64,000 bases of DNA from Combretum micranthum (GCA_024138025.1 JAMXBD010000394.1:682001-746000), one strand, 5' to 3'; counted from the first letter of the stretch, positions 35,491 to 48,130 are shown. The notes: generated from the letters alone by a model not told the origin. Translations and numbers: made by a program.

Positions 35491-36767
35491 TGGATTTTTC
35501 ATTTCTGGTTTCATTTCTTTTAATCCAATCCATATCAAACTCGGACCCATTTGATACAAACCATCGACTAGGAATTAAAAGAAATTTAATTTTTGAAAAC
35601 ATTTAGAGTCGCCACCCTATTAGATTGGGAAAATTATAAGTTAAGATTAATGGGTTGGTTAATCCTAACTTAACTACTAGTCTACGAAAAAAAAATTGAT
35701 TTAAAACCAAAATTTATAAACCAGAAATTCTGGATTTGGGGGCTATCCTATTAAACCATACGGTTACCACTTAAAATTTATAATTTAAATTTTATCATTT
35801 TAATGCTAAAAAAATTAAATCAAATTCCATGAATTCCTTAATTTACGACTTTATATACAAATTAATGACAAGACCATTTAATATTTGCAATAAATTTATT
35901 AACACAAAATTTACAAGATAATATGATTGAACAAAAAAATATTTTTTTAGATTTTGTATCACCCTGAAGGTGCCTACGTACCGTTAATTGGGATAAGACA
36001 AACGTAGTTCTTTTATAAAACTTTAATTTGTTGGTCGGTTTTAGATTTTAGAACTCTTTCCTTTTTAAATCTAATAAAATCCGGATTTTCTTAAAAAACG
36101 GATTTTATACAAGACCTTATGAACTATCAATTTTTTTTCCATTTTAGAAAATAGATTTTTCTAAGTCTTAAAAGAATTTTTTTTTGTTTAGTTATACATT
36201 TTCTTTTTCATTTTTATTTATTTATAAATATTAATACATATATCTCATATACACATTTATGTACTCATATACATGCTATATCTATAAAATTTTTAATTTT
36301 TCTCATTTTTTCTTTTAACTAATAATGATAATAATAACCAAAAAGAAAATTATATACTTTTTTATACATATATGTACTCAAAGAAGAATTTAATTTTTTT
36401 TTTTTTAATAACGATAATAATTATAATAATAATAATAATATAAAAGGTAAAATATTATTTTTATATATGTACATATATATACCAATAAAAGAACTTATTG
36501 TATTATTTTTATTTATTTATTTATTTTTACACATTAGATGATTTACACATTTGATGATGATGATGATGATATATAATAATAATAATAATAAACTTACCTG
36601 TTGGGTATGGAGTATGGGCGCGGAGTTGGGTTCGAGTCGATTTCGAAGCGGTCGGGTAGATCATCGAGTGAAGAAGACAACGGAAATTGAAGGCGTTTGT
36701 TGGTGGCGCTCTAGTGGTTTTGGTCGGCGTTGGTGGTGTCAGACGCACCAAATGGGGAGTGGTGAAC
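35491..36767 (-). repeat. Ogre/Tat-like LTR, sense 3' part
   Basis: In the sense (minus) direction it carries GGTACGTAGGCACC (about 35960) and GGTGGCGACTCTAAATG (about 35605), sequences common near the ends of this class of LTR. It includes AAT and GAT microsatellites (36414-36440, 36553-36592). It is interrupted by the solo LTR at 36768. Confidence 0.45.
36553..36592. repeat. GAT and AAT microsatellites
   Basis: Six GAT units followed by about six AAT units. The open frames crossing them are artefacts of the repeat. Confidence 0.9.
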
Positions 36768-39092
36768 TGTAAACCCCGGTGTTCTCAGTAGCTAGGAAAC
36801 CCCGGCAGTTGGAAGCGAAACCCTAATCCGATTCAGGTTAAGTTCAGTAAGAGAAGCCTAGGAACCCTAAATCCGGCTTTCCTTCGGTTTCATAATAAAA
36901 GAAATTTTATTAAGTAAATGAAGTTGAATTATTGTTTTAAAGTACATTTCAAACTTTTGAAAGTTTTAAATTCGGGAATTTTTCAATTCCGAGCCTTCCC
37001 GAGCTCAATTACGAAAAAGCGTGCACCGGACCATGGATTTAGAAAAATATTCCGGAATGTTCATTAGAACCGTAATTTTATAAGGATTCTAAAAATATCA
37101 ATTTCGTAATTTTCCGAGCTATAAAAATTACAGTTATAGCTTTTCCCGTGTTTTCGGAACAACCGGTAAAGTAGATGTCTTGTCTACTATTCACAAGTAC
37201 AACCTACACTACACACTACCCATACCCTATTCTTATATCCTTACAACTACTCATTTCAATTTTCTTTTCCAAAAAATTTTGTCTCTTAATCAATTATCAC
37301 ATTTATTACATTTTAATTAACTAAATTACAAAATTTCAATTTTTCAAAACACACACACACACACACAAGGAGTGGCCGGCGCCCCCCCCCCCCTCCTTGT
37401 TTCCCTCTGAATTTATTTATTTACTTCATTTTAATTATCTAAACCCTAATTCAATTCATATATATACATATTTTTCTCTCTCTCTCTTCATTTCTTCTTG
37501 TGTTAATTTTTGAAAAAGAGAAAAACTCTCTCCTTCCTCCCCCATTATTGCCGTGAGCTTGCTCCCTCCCCATCCTCACATTTCCAACTTGTTTCTTCTC
37601 TTTTCCTCCTTCAAAACTCCATTGGTATGTATATTTAAGCCTTGATCCTTCCTAATCTTGTAATGGCAAGACTATATCTTGTGTGTTTTCTTATTTAACC
37701 CCCATGATGCTTTTGCTAGGGACATGAAAACACATGAACAAGAATATCAAGCCATCACAAGACATGGATCTAATGTTTAGATGTAGTTATGTTAAGATCT
37801 CATCTTGTTCATGCATGTGGAGTAAAGATCTTGCATATATGTTGTTGTTCATGCCATGAGATCCATGATTCATGCACTATATTTAGTAGATCTAAGGTTT
37901 AGACATCCACAACTTCATGTACATGTATGATCATAGAGTTATTTTTATTTCCATGCATTGATGATCATAAAAATGTAGTCTTGATCATGTATAGAGGTGT
38001 TAGATAGTGGATCTTTACATATAGGAAGCAAGAACAATGAAAAAGGAAGGACTTTGTCACATATGAAATGTTGAAAATTCGGATGAAATGGAAACCCTAC
38101 TTTAAAGACCACCAAAACCACTTTTGAACTCATATTTTATATGAAAAATGAAGGGTATGTGTAGTAGATATCTTGAAAGAATAATTTTCCTAACTAGATG
38201 AGTTTAGGCATGATAGGAAGGTAAAACAAGTGGTGGAGTTAGAATGAAAAATATTGGTATGTTGATCAATGAGTAAAATTCGTAACTTAGGTTCATGCCT
38301 ACAAGAACACTTAGAATTTAAGTCCAAATTGGATGTTTTATAAGCTAAATGAAGTCCTTAGGTAATATATATATTGGAGCTTCAAATTTTAATGCATTAG
38401 ACAAGTTTTTCCATAAGAAAAATGCAAGGAAATGAGATTTACAAAATTCGGATTTCTACAAGTAGCTAGTTTAAAAAGATGTTTATCAAATGAAAAATGT
38501 GGATTTTTATGCATGAATGAAGGCCATGACTACTATAGACCTTGAGGACTTATTTTTAGATAGATAACAAGTGGATTACAAGATTAAAAGTCAAAGAAAC
38601 CCTAAGGAGCATTAAGTGGAAGAATAGCTTCTTAGAAATAACCTTTATGGGATTTTCCAACACTTAAGAGTTCATAAGAGTTTGTTATCACAAAATCATC
38701 ATGACTATGCATATATTAAGTTCATGACATGGCATTCATGTTAGTAATTCATTCCTATACCATTCATACATAAATCATCAACTAGGAACATTTCTTATCA
38801 AAAGCAAAACAAATTGTCGGAATTGGAAAAAGTGTGGAACAGATCTGATCCTACTGTTCTGTGACCTTACTATTTTTAAAACTTGGATTTAATATTAGAA
38901 ATAGATAGATCTTTCGAAGTAGATAGAGATCGATATAAAATTTGCGAAATTCCAAGTTGAAACGACCAAGTTATGGCCGTTTTAAGTCGGAACTTCCGCA
39001 AATAGCGAGAAATCCGAATTCATCTAGTTTAGATGTATAGTTTGATTTGGTTACATAATGAGAATCTCATTAGGATTATTCTTTCTTGGTAG

Positions 39093-39162
39093 GTGATCCC
39101 AAGCAGGACGACACCCTACCTCCCGATTACTACTATTAGAAAGACCGACGTCCAATGGCCGA
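39093..39162 (+). other. candidate LTR exon 2 (L-P-P-D-Y-Y-Y-stop)
   Basis: It lies between TTCTTTCTTGGTAG and GTGAGTTTT. After two bases it reads D-P-K-Q-D-D-T-L-P-P-D-Y-Y-Y then TAG. Of eight base differences from the copy at 46531-46599, six are third-position, four of them silent within the peptide, and the stop changes from TAG to TAA. ATG GCC GA precedes the donor. Confidence 0.55.
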
Positions 39163-39481
39163 GTGAGTTTTACTTCCACTCTCAATTAATAAATGTGATT
39201 GTAATGTAGTGGCACTAGCGGTGTAGGCAAAGATAAAAAGAAATTGTATATGCATGATGGGGTATATGGGAAATTATATATGTTTTCTACTATTGATATG
39301 TGAAATGGAACTTAAGGAATATCGAAACCGGGTGTTAAGCTATTGACTGATTAGCTAGTATCTTATGAAGAATGTCTGTGAATACTTGTTGGTCACCTAA
39401 AAGAATTGAACTAATGCATATTCGACTTCAATTGTAAATTGGATTCATTCATATCACGATGGGGTTGGAGCATTCGCATTG

Positions 39482-39576
39482 GTTGGTTTTTCGTGACCCA
39501 TAAAACGAATATGTTGGTTAATCGTGATCCATAAAACGAATTTGTTGGTTAATCGTGATCCATAAAACGAAATATT
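39482..39576. repeat. tandem repeat, 31-bp unit, three copies
   Basis: Units contain cgtgatccataaaacgaat. It is the inverse-orientation counterpart of the array at 19733-19872. Confidence 0.85.
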
Positions 39577-39824
39577 GTTAGTTGACCGTGAGCTTAAACG
39601 GCATCGTACCACAGGATTCGTTAATCTGCTAACCCGGGATGGAGGGCGTAAGTCCATCCACATATGATTTCCGGTTGGTCATATGTTTGTTGATCACATT
39701 TGATTACTGCATACACTTGCTTGAATAATCACTTGTATGAATGAATTGTATTTAATTGTGTTATGGAAGTTATTACTCACTAAGCTAGTTAGCTTACGCC
39801 CCCCATAGTTTTTATCTATTGCAG

Positions 39825-39920
39825 CACGAGTTTATATGGCTTAGGCCGAGGCAAGCCACAGCACAGGTACCGGAGATAGGAGTTTCCCGTAGAAGTTTAA
39901 ATCCATTTCTTTTTGTATAG
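39825..39920 (+). other. candidate LTR exon 3 (W-L-R-P-R frame)
   Basis: Directly after CTATTGCAG the frame reads H-E-F-I-W-L-R-P-R-Q-A-T-A-Q-V-P-E and runs to TAG. Against the copy at 45795-45917, nine of eleven differences in the first 20 codons fall at third positions and eight are silent. The ATG frame of exon 2 would be read in a different phase, so the start of this frame is unresolved. Confidence 0.55.
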
Positions 39921-40208
39921 ACTTCCATTGGAAACTAAGGACTCTGGATGACTGTAATGGACTTGTTATTATTTTGCGGGGGAATGCCCCTTAGATTTTG
40001 TAAACTATAATTATGCGTTTTGATTTATTATCTATGGCTAATGAATGCCACATTAAACTGTTTTACTCCATTTGTTGAAGTATCCTATTGTCGTAAAGGA
40101 ACACTTTACATCTACTTAAGACTCCCGAAGGGCTCGGGTAGGGAACTCGAGAGTCTTACTTAGTATGTGGCGGGCTGTTATGTTTAGAATACCCTACGGG
40201 GCGTGACA

Positions 40209-40986
40209 TGAACCGTCTGTGAGTGGTGGTTGGCTTCGAGAACAACCAAGGAACATCGAATTTGAAAAAATAAATTTTCGAACCCAAATTTTCGAAAACA
40301 ACTCGAATTCACACTTGAAAGCAATTTCTTATGTTTTTTTGGTGTTTTGGATGATTGTGGATGTGTTTATTTGTATTGATTGCTTGTTGATGATGCAGAA
40401 TAGTAGATTCAAAGTCCTATTTATAAGATTTGAAATGGGGTGTGGTGGCCATCGTGGTTGGTGGTGGTGGTTGGATTCGCGCGAATCCGAGCTTCTAAGA
40501 TGAGTTTAGTAATCTACGAACGGATTAGGCTTCTAGAATGAGGATAAAATTAACAGAAAACATGTTCTAAAAGCTCCAATTTGAATTTTCGAAAATTTCT
40601 CTTTGCATCAAAAAGTGTTTTTCGCGAACTTTAGATCCAAAAATGAACGCTAATTTGTGATTGTTGAAGTTAGTTCTTGGTTTGGAATCTCAGTGTTCCA
40701 TGCCCTCTTCCAGATCCCTTAATCAATTTGATGTAAGAACGGTTGAAATTGGGTCAAAAATGGATCCAAAATAAGCTCATCGCGTAAGGAAGTTCGCAAC
40801 CAGAGGAAGAAGAAGACGCACGCGTGCCCTGTACGCGCCACATGCGCAATGTACTACACGTGACTGGTTAAAAAAATAGAAATCCACGTCTACACGGATT
40901 CAAACCCTGGTCACTTCCGGGAATGTGCATTTATTTTACCGTTAAGCCATTGGCTTGTGCCTCGGTCAAGTTATGCATTTAGATTA
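40209..40986. other. continuation of the interrupted Ogre/Tat-like LTR or its flank
   Basis: It resumes at the tgaac duplication. It has a TATA-like ctatttataag near 40418, a GT/GGT-rich stretch, and a tRNA-like relic at its right end. The open frame at 40219-40503 has no recognisable domain and I treat it as chance. Confidence 0.4.
40890..40975 (-). mobile_element. tRNA-like or SINE relic
   Basis: The minus strand has an A-box match TGGCTTAACGG (40939-40949) and a B-box-like GGTTTGAATCC (40896-40906), 33 bases apart. It does not fold obviously into a complete tRNA, so a SINE head is more likely. Confidence 0.45.
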
Positions 40987-43900
40987 TGTCACACCCTGAA
41001 GGGTACCCTAAACGTGGCAGTCCGTCACATATAATATCAAGACTTAAGAATGACTATCTTAGTCATGAGAAAGCCTTAGTATTACATGTAAGGCGTCTAG
41101 CACGGCAATAGGAGACGCTTTTGGGAAGCATAGTTTAAGCAAGTAAAGATGAACATACAAGAATCCAGAAATAAAATATATTATATCATTAATAACCAAA
41201 TGTCTATTACATGATTTCTTAGGGGCATACCCCTACTAATCCCAAAGATCGTGATAGTCTTTACAACATCCAAATACTATATTAAAGATTTCAAAGGAAT
41301 TCTAATCTAAGTCTTTAAGTAGATTTCCTCCAAAAGCTTTAATGGAAAACTTATATGGATATGGGGAGGCCCCGGGCACAAAAATAGGTGTTCCTGAGAA
41401 TACAAATACCTATAGGGGTGTAAGCTTATGGGCTTAGTGAGTAAATCCCAAAATTCATACTCAAAGTAAATTATCAACCAAGTTTATTATTCAAACATAT
41501 GGAATGCAACAACCACGTGAGCATACAAGACATATGACTTTCCGGGAATCATATGTTGAATGAATTACGCCCTTCATTCGAGGCTGGGTATTCAGGCTAA
41601 TTACAGCCATAACTTTTAAAACACTTTTATAGATCTTACCGGCTCCTATACACCATCAAAAACTTGTAGTTATTACAGGCTCCTACTAGCCACCAATTTA
41701 CGTAGTTCTTATTGGCTCCTACTCGCCACTTACATGATATACTGGTTATGTCTACCACCACTATTATACACTTGTCCCACCAATTGTATAGTAGTGAATG
41801 AAATGTGACTCAACATATGAAGTGCATGCATAATTTCTTAATTAAAGTCTAGTAGTTATATTTATCTTCTTTCAAGTGAGCAACCAATTTCAAACACTTA
41901 AAGATAGTAATGTACAAACAACTTTATTACAAACAAATCAAGTTTCGATATACTTAATATTCTTTCAACATGTTATCATACAACTTCCATTTGATTTTTG
42001 CCTAAATTCTAGTGCAACTAATTTTACAAGCACAATCATAAGTATGAAAAATAACAGGGAATAAACTCACTCAGCCATGATGACACCTTTCTTGAAATGG
42101 ATGAGTCGTTCGGGATTTCCACTAATCGTAGTAATCTTCGGGATATGAACAATCCTCCTCGAGATTATCTAATCAAGAAGAATACCCAAAATGAGTATTT
42201 CATGAAGTTTCTCTTCTTGAAGATTCTAAACTTTTCTTAAAATCGCGGTAAAATCGTATAAGAGGAAATTCCAAATTAGAATGGCCATAACCTGCTCATT
42301 TAACTCGGAATTTCGCAAATAATATATCGTTTTCTACCTACTCGAAAAGATCTACCCATTTCTAAACTTATATTCAACAAACTAAGTCATTTGGGTTCCG
42401 AAAAAGCAGCGACCAGATTCTTCACGAATTTGCAAAAACTTGAGTTCCTCCTTTTAAATAAGGTTCACTTGAAGAGATAGATTTTCCAAATATTTTATAA
42501 GCATTTGAAAGGTATATGTAATGACTCATAACAAATGTATGAAGTAAATGAAGTTGTCTCAATTTATGAAAAAGTAAAGTCTTGAATGATTTTGAACTTG
42601 AGAATTTTTGAAATATTCATTTTACTTTGAAAAGATTTTGAGTTACTTGAAATGAGTATTTCTTTTCTAAATTTAATTTCTTGTAATTGTTCTAAATTTC
42701 TAAAGAATGATTTTTATTTTTCTAAGCTTAGATTCCAATAACTTTTAAAAGTAATAACAATTTCATAAAAGAATATTGTTTTTCTTGTGATTATTCCAAA
42801 AGAATTACTAATACTTGATGAAAAATAAGCTTTTATAAACCTTTTGTTTATTTAAGAAAAATCATTTCTAGGCATGTTTATGAGTTTTTAAGAAACTTAA
42901 TCTCTACATTTATTTCTTAGAAAAGAATCTTAAGTTAAGAAAACACTTCCTCCTTTATTTTTGTTGAGACAAAAATCATTATGTTCATGCATGAATATGA
43001 ATCATAAAATTATGGAAATGTAAAGAAACATAATAACTTGAAAGAATAAGCAATTACAGGAATAAATCAAGTATTGGGACCTTAGCTTCATCAAGATACC
43101 CCGGGATTTAGAAAAGACTAGTCCCTACAACAAAAGAAAACGTTTTGACTTGATGAGGACAAGTCTAAGACTAGAAAGACTAATCTTAAAAACAACTTGA
43201 AATTAAATAAATTGCAAGAAAAGTAAATAAATTGCAAGACAATGAGCTTATATGCTCTAAATAATATATATAGCTATATAGATATATTAGATAGTTATGA
43301 ACATAAAGGAAACATAAAAGAGTTTAGATTATGAACAAAAACAAAGTATGAACCTATTGTTGCTTTCTTAACCTTCATAGTTTTAGAAAACACACACTAA
43401 GTTCATACTAAGTAGATGAACATATGAAAATCTTGAAGGCATATTACCTAAAAGAAAGAAGAAGAAGAGAACTTCTTGTAAGAGACTTCTTGGAGAAATT
43501 TTGAGAGAGATTTGAGTATAGTAACTTTAGTGTAGAAGAAGTGTGAAAGAAGTGGAAGTATGAGGGGGTATTTATAGGAAAATGTGAGAGATATTTTGTG
43601 TTAGTTAAATAAATGAAAAAGAAAACAAATTGGAAAGAAAAAGAAGGGGGCCGGCGCAAATCTTGGTGTAGGAGAGAGGAAAATTAATTTTTTTTGTCTT
43701 TTGATTAATTAAAAGTAAGAAATGAAAGATGTGAAACTGTATTGGAAATGAAAATGTGTAAGAAATAGGTGTATGGGTTGTAAGAGTAGGTTGTAAGAAA
43801 AAGTGGAGATAGGTGAATAGTGTGGAATAGTAGTAAAGAGTGTAATGTAAAGTAGATATGACAATTTAAATACCGGTAGTAAGAAAATACGCGTATAAAT

Positions 43901-44275
43901 ATGATATCTGATATTTTTAGCTACCGAAAAATTATGAAATTGATATTTTTGAAAATCTTATATTATTACGAGTCTAACGGTATATTCGGAATATTTTTAC
44001 TATTCCGAGCCTCGGAACACGTTTTTCAAGAACTGTGTCCAATTGGATTCAAAGGACACTTGAATTTGGAAATTCTGATATTTTTATATAAGCTATAGCT
44101 ATTGCGAACTATTATCGCTAATTATTCCAACTTCGTTTTCTAGGGCTAAAGAAAACGGGAATGCCGAATCTAGAATCTAGGGTTTGTACTAGCCTTTTGT
44201 TGACCTTTAGGGTTTCGATTGACTTTTAATTCTAAGATCAAACTTAAAATTAACCGAAAATTTTAGGGGTTTACA
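40987..44275 (-). repeat. 3' LTR of the 40987-56990 element
   Basis: It starts TGTCACACCCTG and ends GGGGTTTACA. Candidate exon 2 is at 42071-42168, with frame N-L-E-E-D-C-S-Y-P-E-D-Y-Y-D-stop and ATG GCT GA before the GTGAGT donor; exon 3 begins at 41393. Confidence 0.94.
42071..42168 (-). other. candidate LTR exon 2 (P-E-D-Y-Y-D-stop)
   Basis: It lies between GATTAG and GTGAGT. It is the same length and frame as 54794-54891 and aligns gap-free with 2150-2249 over 14 residues. Confidence 0.5.
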
Positions 44276-44288
44276 ACCTACCCCCCTT
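44276..44288 (-). other. polypurine tract
   Basis: The minus strand reads AAGGGGGGTAGGT immediately before the 3' LTR start TGTAAACC. Confidence 0.85.
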
Positions 44289-44304
44289 AAAGAAAGTTTT
44301 GTCC

Positions 44305-45546
44305 TCAAAACTTGAAATTCGTACCTGAATCTTTAAAGAGATTTGGATATTTCTTTCGGATCTCATCCTCAGCTTCCCAAGTAGCCTCTTCTTGCGAATG
44401 ATTCCTCCATAACACCTTGACATATCGGATTTCCTTGTTTTTCAGCTTTTGAACCTTTTGATCCAGAATTTGAATTGGGTGCTCCTCATAAGTCAAGTTC
44501 TCTTTCAGCCTGACTGGTTCAAGTTCTACAATCCGATCAGGGTCAGGGATATGCTTTCTTAGTACTAAGACATGGAAAACATTATGTACTCTCGATAGGT
44601 TTGGTGGTAACGCCAAGCGATAAGCCAAATCTCCTACTCGTTCGAGGATTTCGAAAGGTCCGATATACCTTGGGCTTAGCTTTCCTCAAGCCCATACACG
44701 ATGAATACTCTTTATCGGATTCACTTTTAGGTACACATGATCACCAATGTCAAACTCAAGTATTCGCCGTTTTTATCTGCCCAACTTTTCTGTCTATCTT
44801 AGGCCTCTTTCATCCTTTGCTGAATAATCCTGACTTTATCTGAGGCGTCTTGGATGAGATCTAGTCCAATTGTTAACTTTTCCACATCATCCCAAAATAG
44901 AGGTGATCTACACCTTCTTCCATACAAAGCTTCGTACAGTAGCATCTTAATTGTTGAATGATAGTTGTGTTGTAAGCAAACTCTACCAAAGGTAGATGTG
45001 CTTCCCAGCTTCCTTTGAATTCCATAACACAAGCTCTCAACATGTTTTCCAAGGACTGCATAGTTCGCTTTGATTGTCCATCAGTTTGTGGATGATAAGC
45101 TATACCGAAATGTAACTTAGTTCCCATACACTTCTGAAGACTCATCTAGAATTTTGACACGAATCGGGGATCTTGATCCGATACAATTCCTGCTGGAACT
45201 CCATGCAGTCACACAATCTCCCTTACATATAGCCGGGCCAACTTCTCCATTGAATAGGTCATATTGATGGGGATGAAGTGTGCTGACTTGGTGAGTCGAT
45301 CCACGATTACCTATATGGCATCATATCCAGCTGATGTTCGGGGTAATCCACATACGAAGTCCACTGTAATTTGATCCCATTTCCATTCCGGTATGGTCAA
45401 TGGTTTCAAAAGTCTTCCTGGTCTTTGGTGTTCAATCTTTACTTATTGACATACGGGACACTTCATTATGAATTCAGCTACATCCCTTTTCATACCATTC
45501 CACCGAAAAGCGACTTTTAAGGTCTTGGTACATCTTAGTACCACTG
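44305..45546 (-). pseudogene. integrase core and chromodomain, broken
   Basis: This is the downstream half of the integrase, split by a solo LTR at 45547. Readable pieces are T-K-M-Y-Q-D-L-K, the zinc-site C-P-V-C-Q followed by an in-frame stop, Y-H-P-Q-T-D-G-Q-S-K-R-T (catalytic Glu replaced by Lys), L-P-L-V-E-F-A-Y-N, then A-Y-R-L-A-L-P-P-N-L-S and V-H-N-V-F-H-V. The last 107 codons (44305-44628) are open and end in a chromodomain with Y-V-K-V-L-W-R-N-H and A-T-W-E-A-E. The frame changes at least three times, so no working integrase is possible. Confidence 0.9.
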
Positions 45547-45794
45547 TGTCACGCCCCATAGGGGTATCCTAAACATCTGCCACATACTATATAAGACTCT
45601 CGAATTTCTATCCGAGCCCTTTGGGAGTCTTGTATAGATGTAAAGCGTTCCTTTACAACAATAGAATACTCTAATCAATGGAGTTAAAAGTTTAATGTGG
45701 CATTCATTAGCCATAGATAATAAACCAAAACACATATATAAATTACAAGGTCTAAGGGGCATTCCCCTGCAAAATAATATTAAGTCCGTTACAG

Positions 45795-45917
45795 TTATCC
45801 ATAGTCCTTTAGTTTCCAACGGAAGTCTAAACAAAACCGAAGTAAATTTCTAAGGAAAACTCCTAACTCTGGTACCTGAGCTGTAGCCTGCCTTGGCCTA
45901 AGCCAAATGAATTCATA
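45795..45917 (-). other. candidate LTR exon 3 (W-L-R-P-R frame)
   Basis: After ACTTGTTGCAG (AG at 45918-45919) the frame reads Y-E-F-I-W-L-R-P-R-Q-A-T-A-Q-V-P-E-L-G-V and continues to TAA, 40 codons. The similarity to the 39825 copy is concentrated in the first 20. Confidence 0.55.
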
Positions 45918-46530
45918 CTGCAACAAGTAAAAACTATAGGGGCGTAAGCTAACTAGCTTAGTGAGTGAAAACTTCCATATCATAATTAAGACAAATCATT
46001 AAAGCAAGTGATTATTCAATCAAGTGAAATGCATCACACAAGTGGATTTAACAAACATATGACCAGCCGAAAATCATATGTGGATGGACTTGCGCCCTCC
46101 ATCCTAGGTTAGCAGATTAATGAATCCTGCGGTACGACGCCGTTTAAGCTCATGGTCAACTGAACAATATTTTGTTTTATGGATCACGATTAACAACAAT
46201 TTCGTTTTGTGGATCACAAAAAAACCAACAAATGCTAATGCTCTATCCTCATCGTGATATGAATGAGTTCAAAATTTCATTTAATGCCCAATAGTCAATT
46301 AACCAGACAATCTTGGCAGACAATCAATTATAGCTCCTCTCTATACAAACAATAATTTATCACCCGGCTTCGATATTCTTTAATTCCAACTTCACATATC
46401 AACAGCAGTCAAATATAATTCCCAAATACCCCATCATGCATATTCATTTTTTTTTTTATCTTTGCCTAAGCAACCAATGCAACTACCATTACAATTACAA
46501 GTAATAATTGAAATCGGAAGTAATACTCAC

Positions 46531-46599
46531 TTGGTCATGGTACGCCGGTCTCTTAATAGTAGTAGTCAGGTGGTAGGATATCGTCGTGCTCGGGATCAT
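46531..46599 (-). other. candidate LTR exon 2 (L-P-P-D-Y-Y-Y-stop)
   Basis: It lies between TTTGGTAG and GTGAGTATT. After two bases it reads D-P-E-H-D-D-I-L-P-P-D-Y-Y-Y then TAA. ATG ACC AA precedes the donor. The preceding exon probably ends at 48059 (TTTAG before GTGATG). Confidence 0.55.
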
Positions 46600-48106
46600 C
46601 TACCAAATAAGAATAACCTAATAAGAATCTCATCACTTAACTAATTCAAACTATACATCTAAACTAAACAAAATCGTGATTCTCGCTATTTGCAGAATTT
46701 CCAACTTAAAACGGCCATAACTTGGTCATTTTAACTCGGAATTTCGCAAATTTTATATCGATTTCTATCTACTTCGAAAGATCTATCTATTTCTAATATT
46801 ATTTTTAAGTTTTGAAAATATTAAGATCACGAAACAAAGAGATCAGATCTGTTCTGTAACTTTTCCATTTCCAAAAAATTGTTTTGCATTTGGTAAAAAT
46901 GTGTCTAGTTGATGATTCATGTATAGATGGAATATGAATGAATTTCCTAGTATGATTGTCATGTAATGAGCTCAATATATGCATGATCTTGATGATTTTT
47001 GATAATGAACTTTTAAGAACTCCTAATTATTACAAGATTCTACAATAATCACTTCTTAAAATCCATTCTTTCAATTTTTGCATTTCCTAGTGTTTTAGGA
47101 TTTTATCCTTAGAATTCATTTGCTATCTAAATAAAAATGAGCCTTCATCACCTATACTATCAAGACCTTCATTTATACTTATAAATTCACATTTTTCACC
47201 TTGCAAATATGTTTTTAAACAAGCCTTTCACAAAAATCCGAATTTTGGAAAGTTTCATATCTTGCATATTTCTTATGAAAAACTTGTTTAATGCATCAAA
47301 ATTTGAAGCTTTACTATATCTATTGTCTAAGGACTTCATTTAACACAACACTTGCAATTTGAGCTCAAATACTAGGTGATTACATATGCATCATCTCAAA
47401 TTACGAATTTGACAATTTGATCACTAACTCAAAATTTTCCATTTTAATTCCATTACTTTTTTTACCCATTACTCATGCCTAAACTCATTTTAACTTGTGA
47501 AAATCATTCCTTAAAGATACCTATTACATATACCTTTCATTTTTCATGAAAAATATGAGTTTCAAGGTGGTTTCAAGGGTTTTTAAAATAGGTTTCAAAA
47601 ACCATCCGAATTTTCCACTAGACATTTCTAACAAAGTCTTTTCTTTTTCAAGTTCCTTTCCTATATCCATAAAGATTATCATCTAATACATCTATATACA
47701 TGCAAGGCCAATCTTTTATGATCATTAATGCATGAAAGTTCAAAATATCCACATAACATAAATATCAATAAAGTATGAGTGTCTAAACACTAGATCTACC
47801 ACTTATAGTGCATGAACATGAGTTTAATAACATGAACACAAACTTTCTATGCAAGATCTCTACTTTACATGCATGAACATGATATTATCTCAACAAAAAT
47901 TTCATTAAACACAAGATCTACTTCTTGTGATGGCTTGATATTCTTGTATTAGTGTTTTCCTATCCCTAGCATTTGCTCATTAAGATTTAAGGTGGAAAAC
48001 ACACAAGAATGGTCTTGTCATTATAAGATAATGTAAGAACAAAGCTTGGAATCATCACCTAAATGAGGATTTTGAGTAGAAAAAGAAGAGGAAATAAGCT
48101 TGTGAG

Positions 48107-48130
48107 TGAGTGTGTGTGTGTGTGTGTGTG
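48107..48130. repeat. TG microsatellite in the LTR leader
   Basis: Nearly pure TG run within the leader-like region of the solo LTR. Confidence 0.9.

Larger units (their letters stand above)
36768..40208 (+). repeat. solo LTR, 3441 bp, TSD tgaac
   Basis: It starts TGTAAACCCCGG and ends GGGGCGTGACA. The perfect duplication tgaac lies at 36763-36767 and 40209-40213. It contains an AC microsatellite (37349-37367), a C run (37382-37393), a leader ending at a GTATGT donor (37625), and candidate exons 39093-39162 and 39825-39920. Its closest relative here is the LTR at 45547. Confidence 0.95.

Noticed and set aside
36527..36772. Opposed open frames rich in His/Ile or Met/Asn near 36550
   Set aside because: They are translations of GAT and AAT microsatellites at the edge of an LTR.
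39155..39887. ATG frame of exon 2 joined to exon 3 in the LTRs at 36768 and 45547 as the coding frame
   Set aside because: It gives equal-length 20-residue frames, but nearly all differences fall at its second codon position, so every change would alter a residue; the W-L-R-P-R frame fits selection better.
40219..40503. 94-codon open frame as a host gene
   Set aside because: No domain, a GGT-rich low-complexity end and placement in an interrupted LTR; probably chance.
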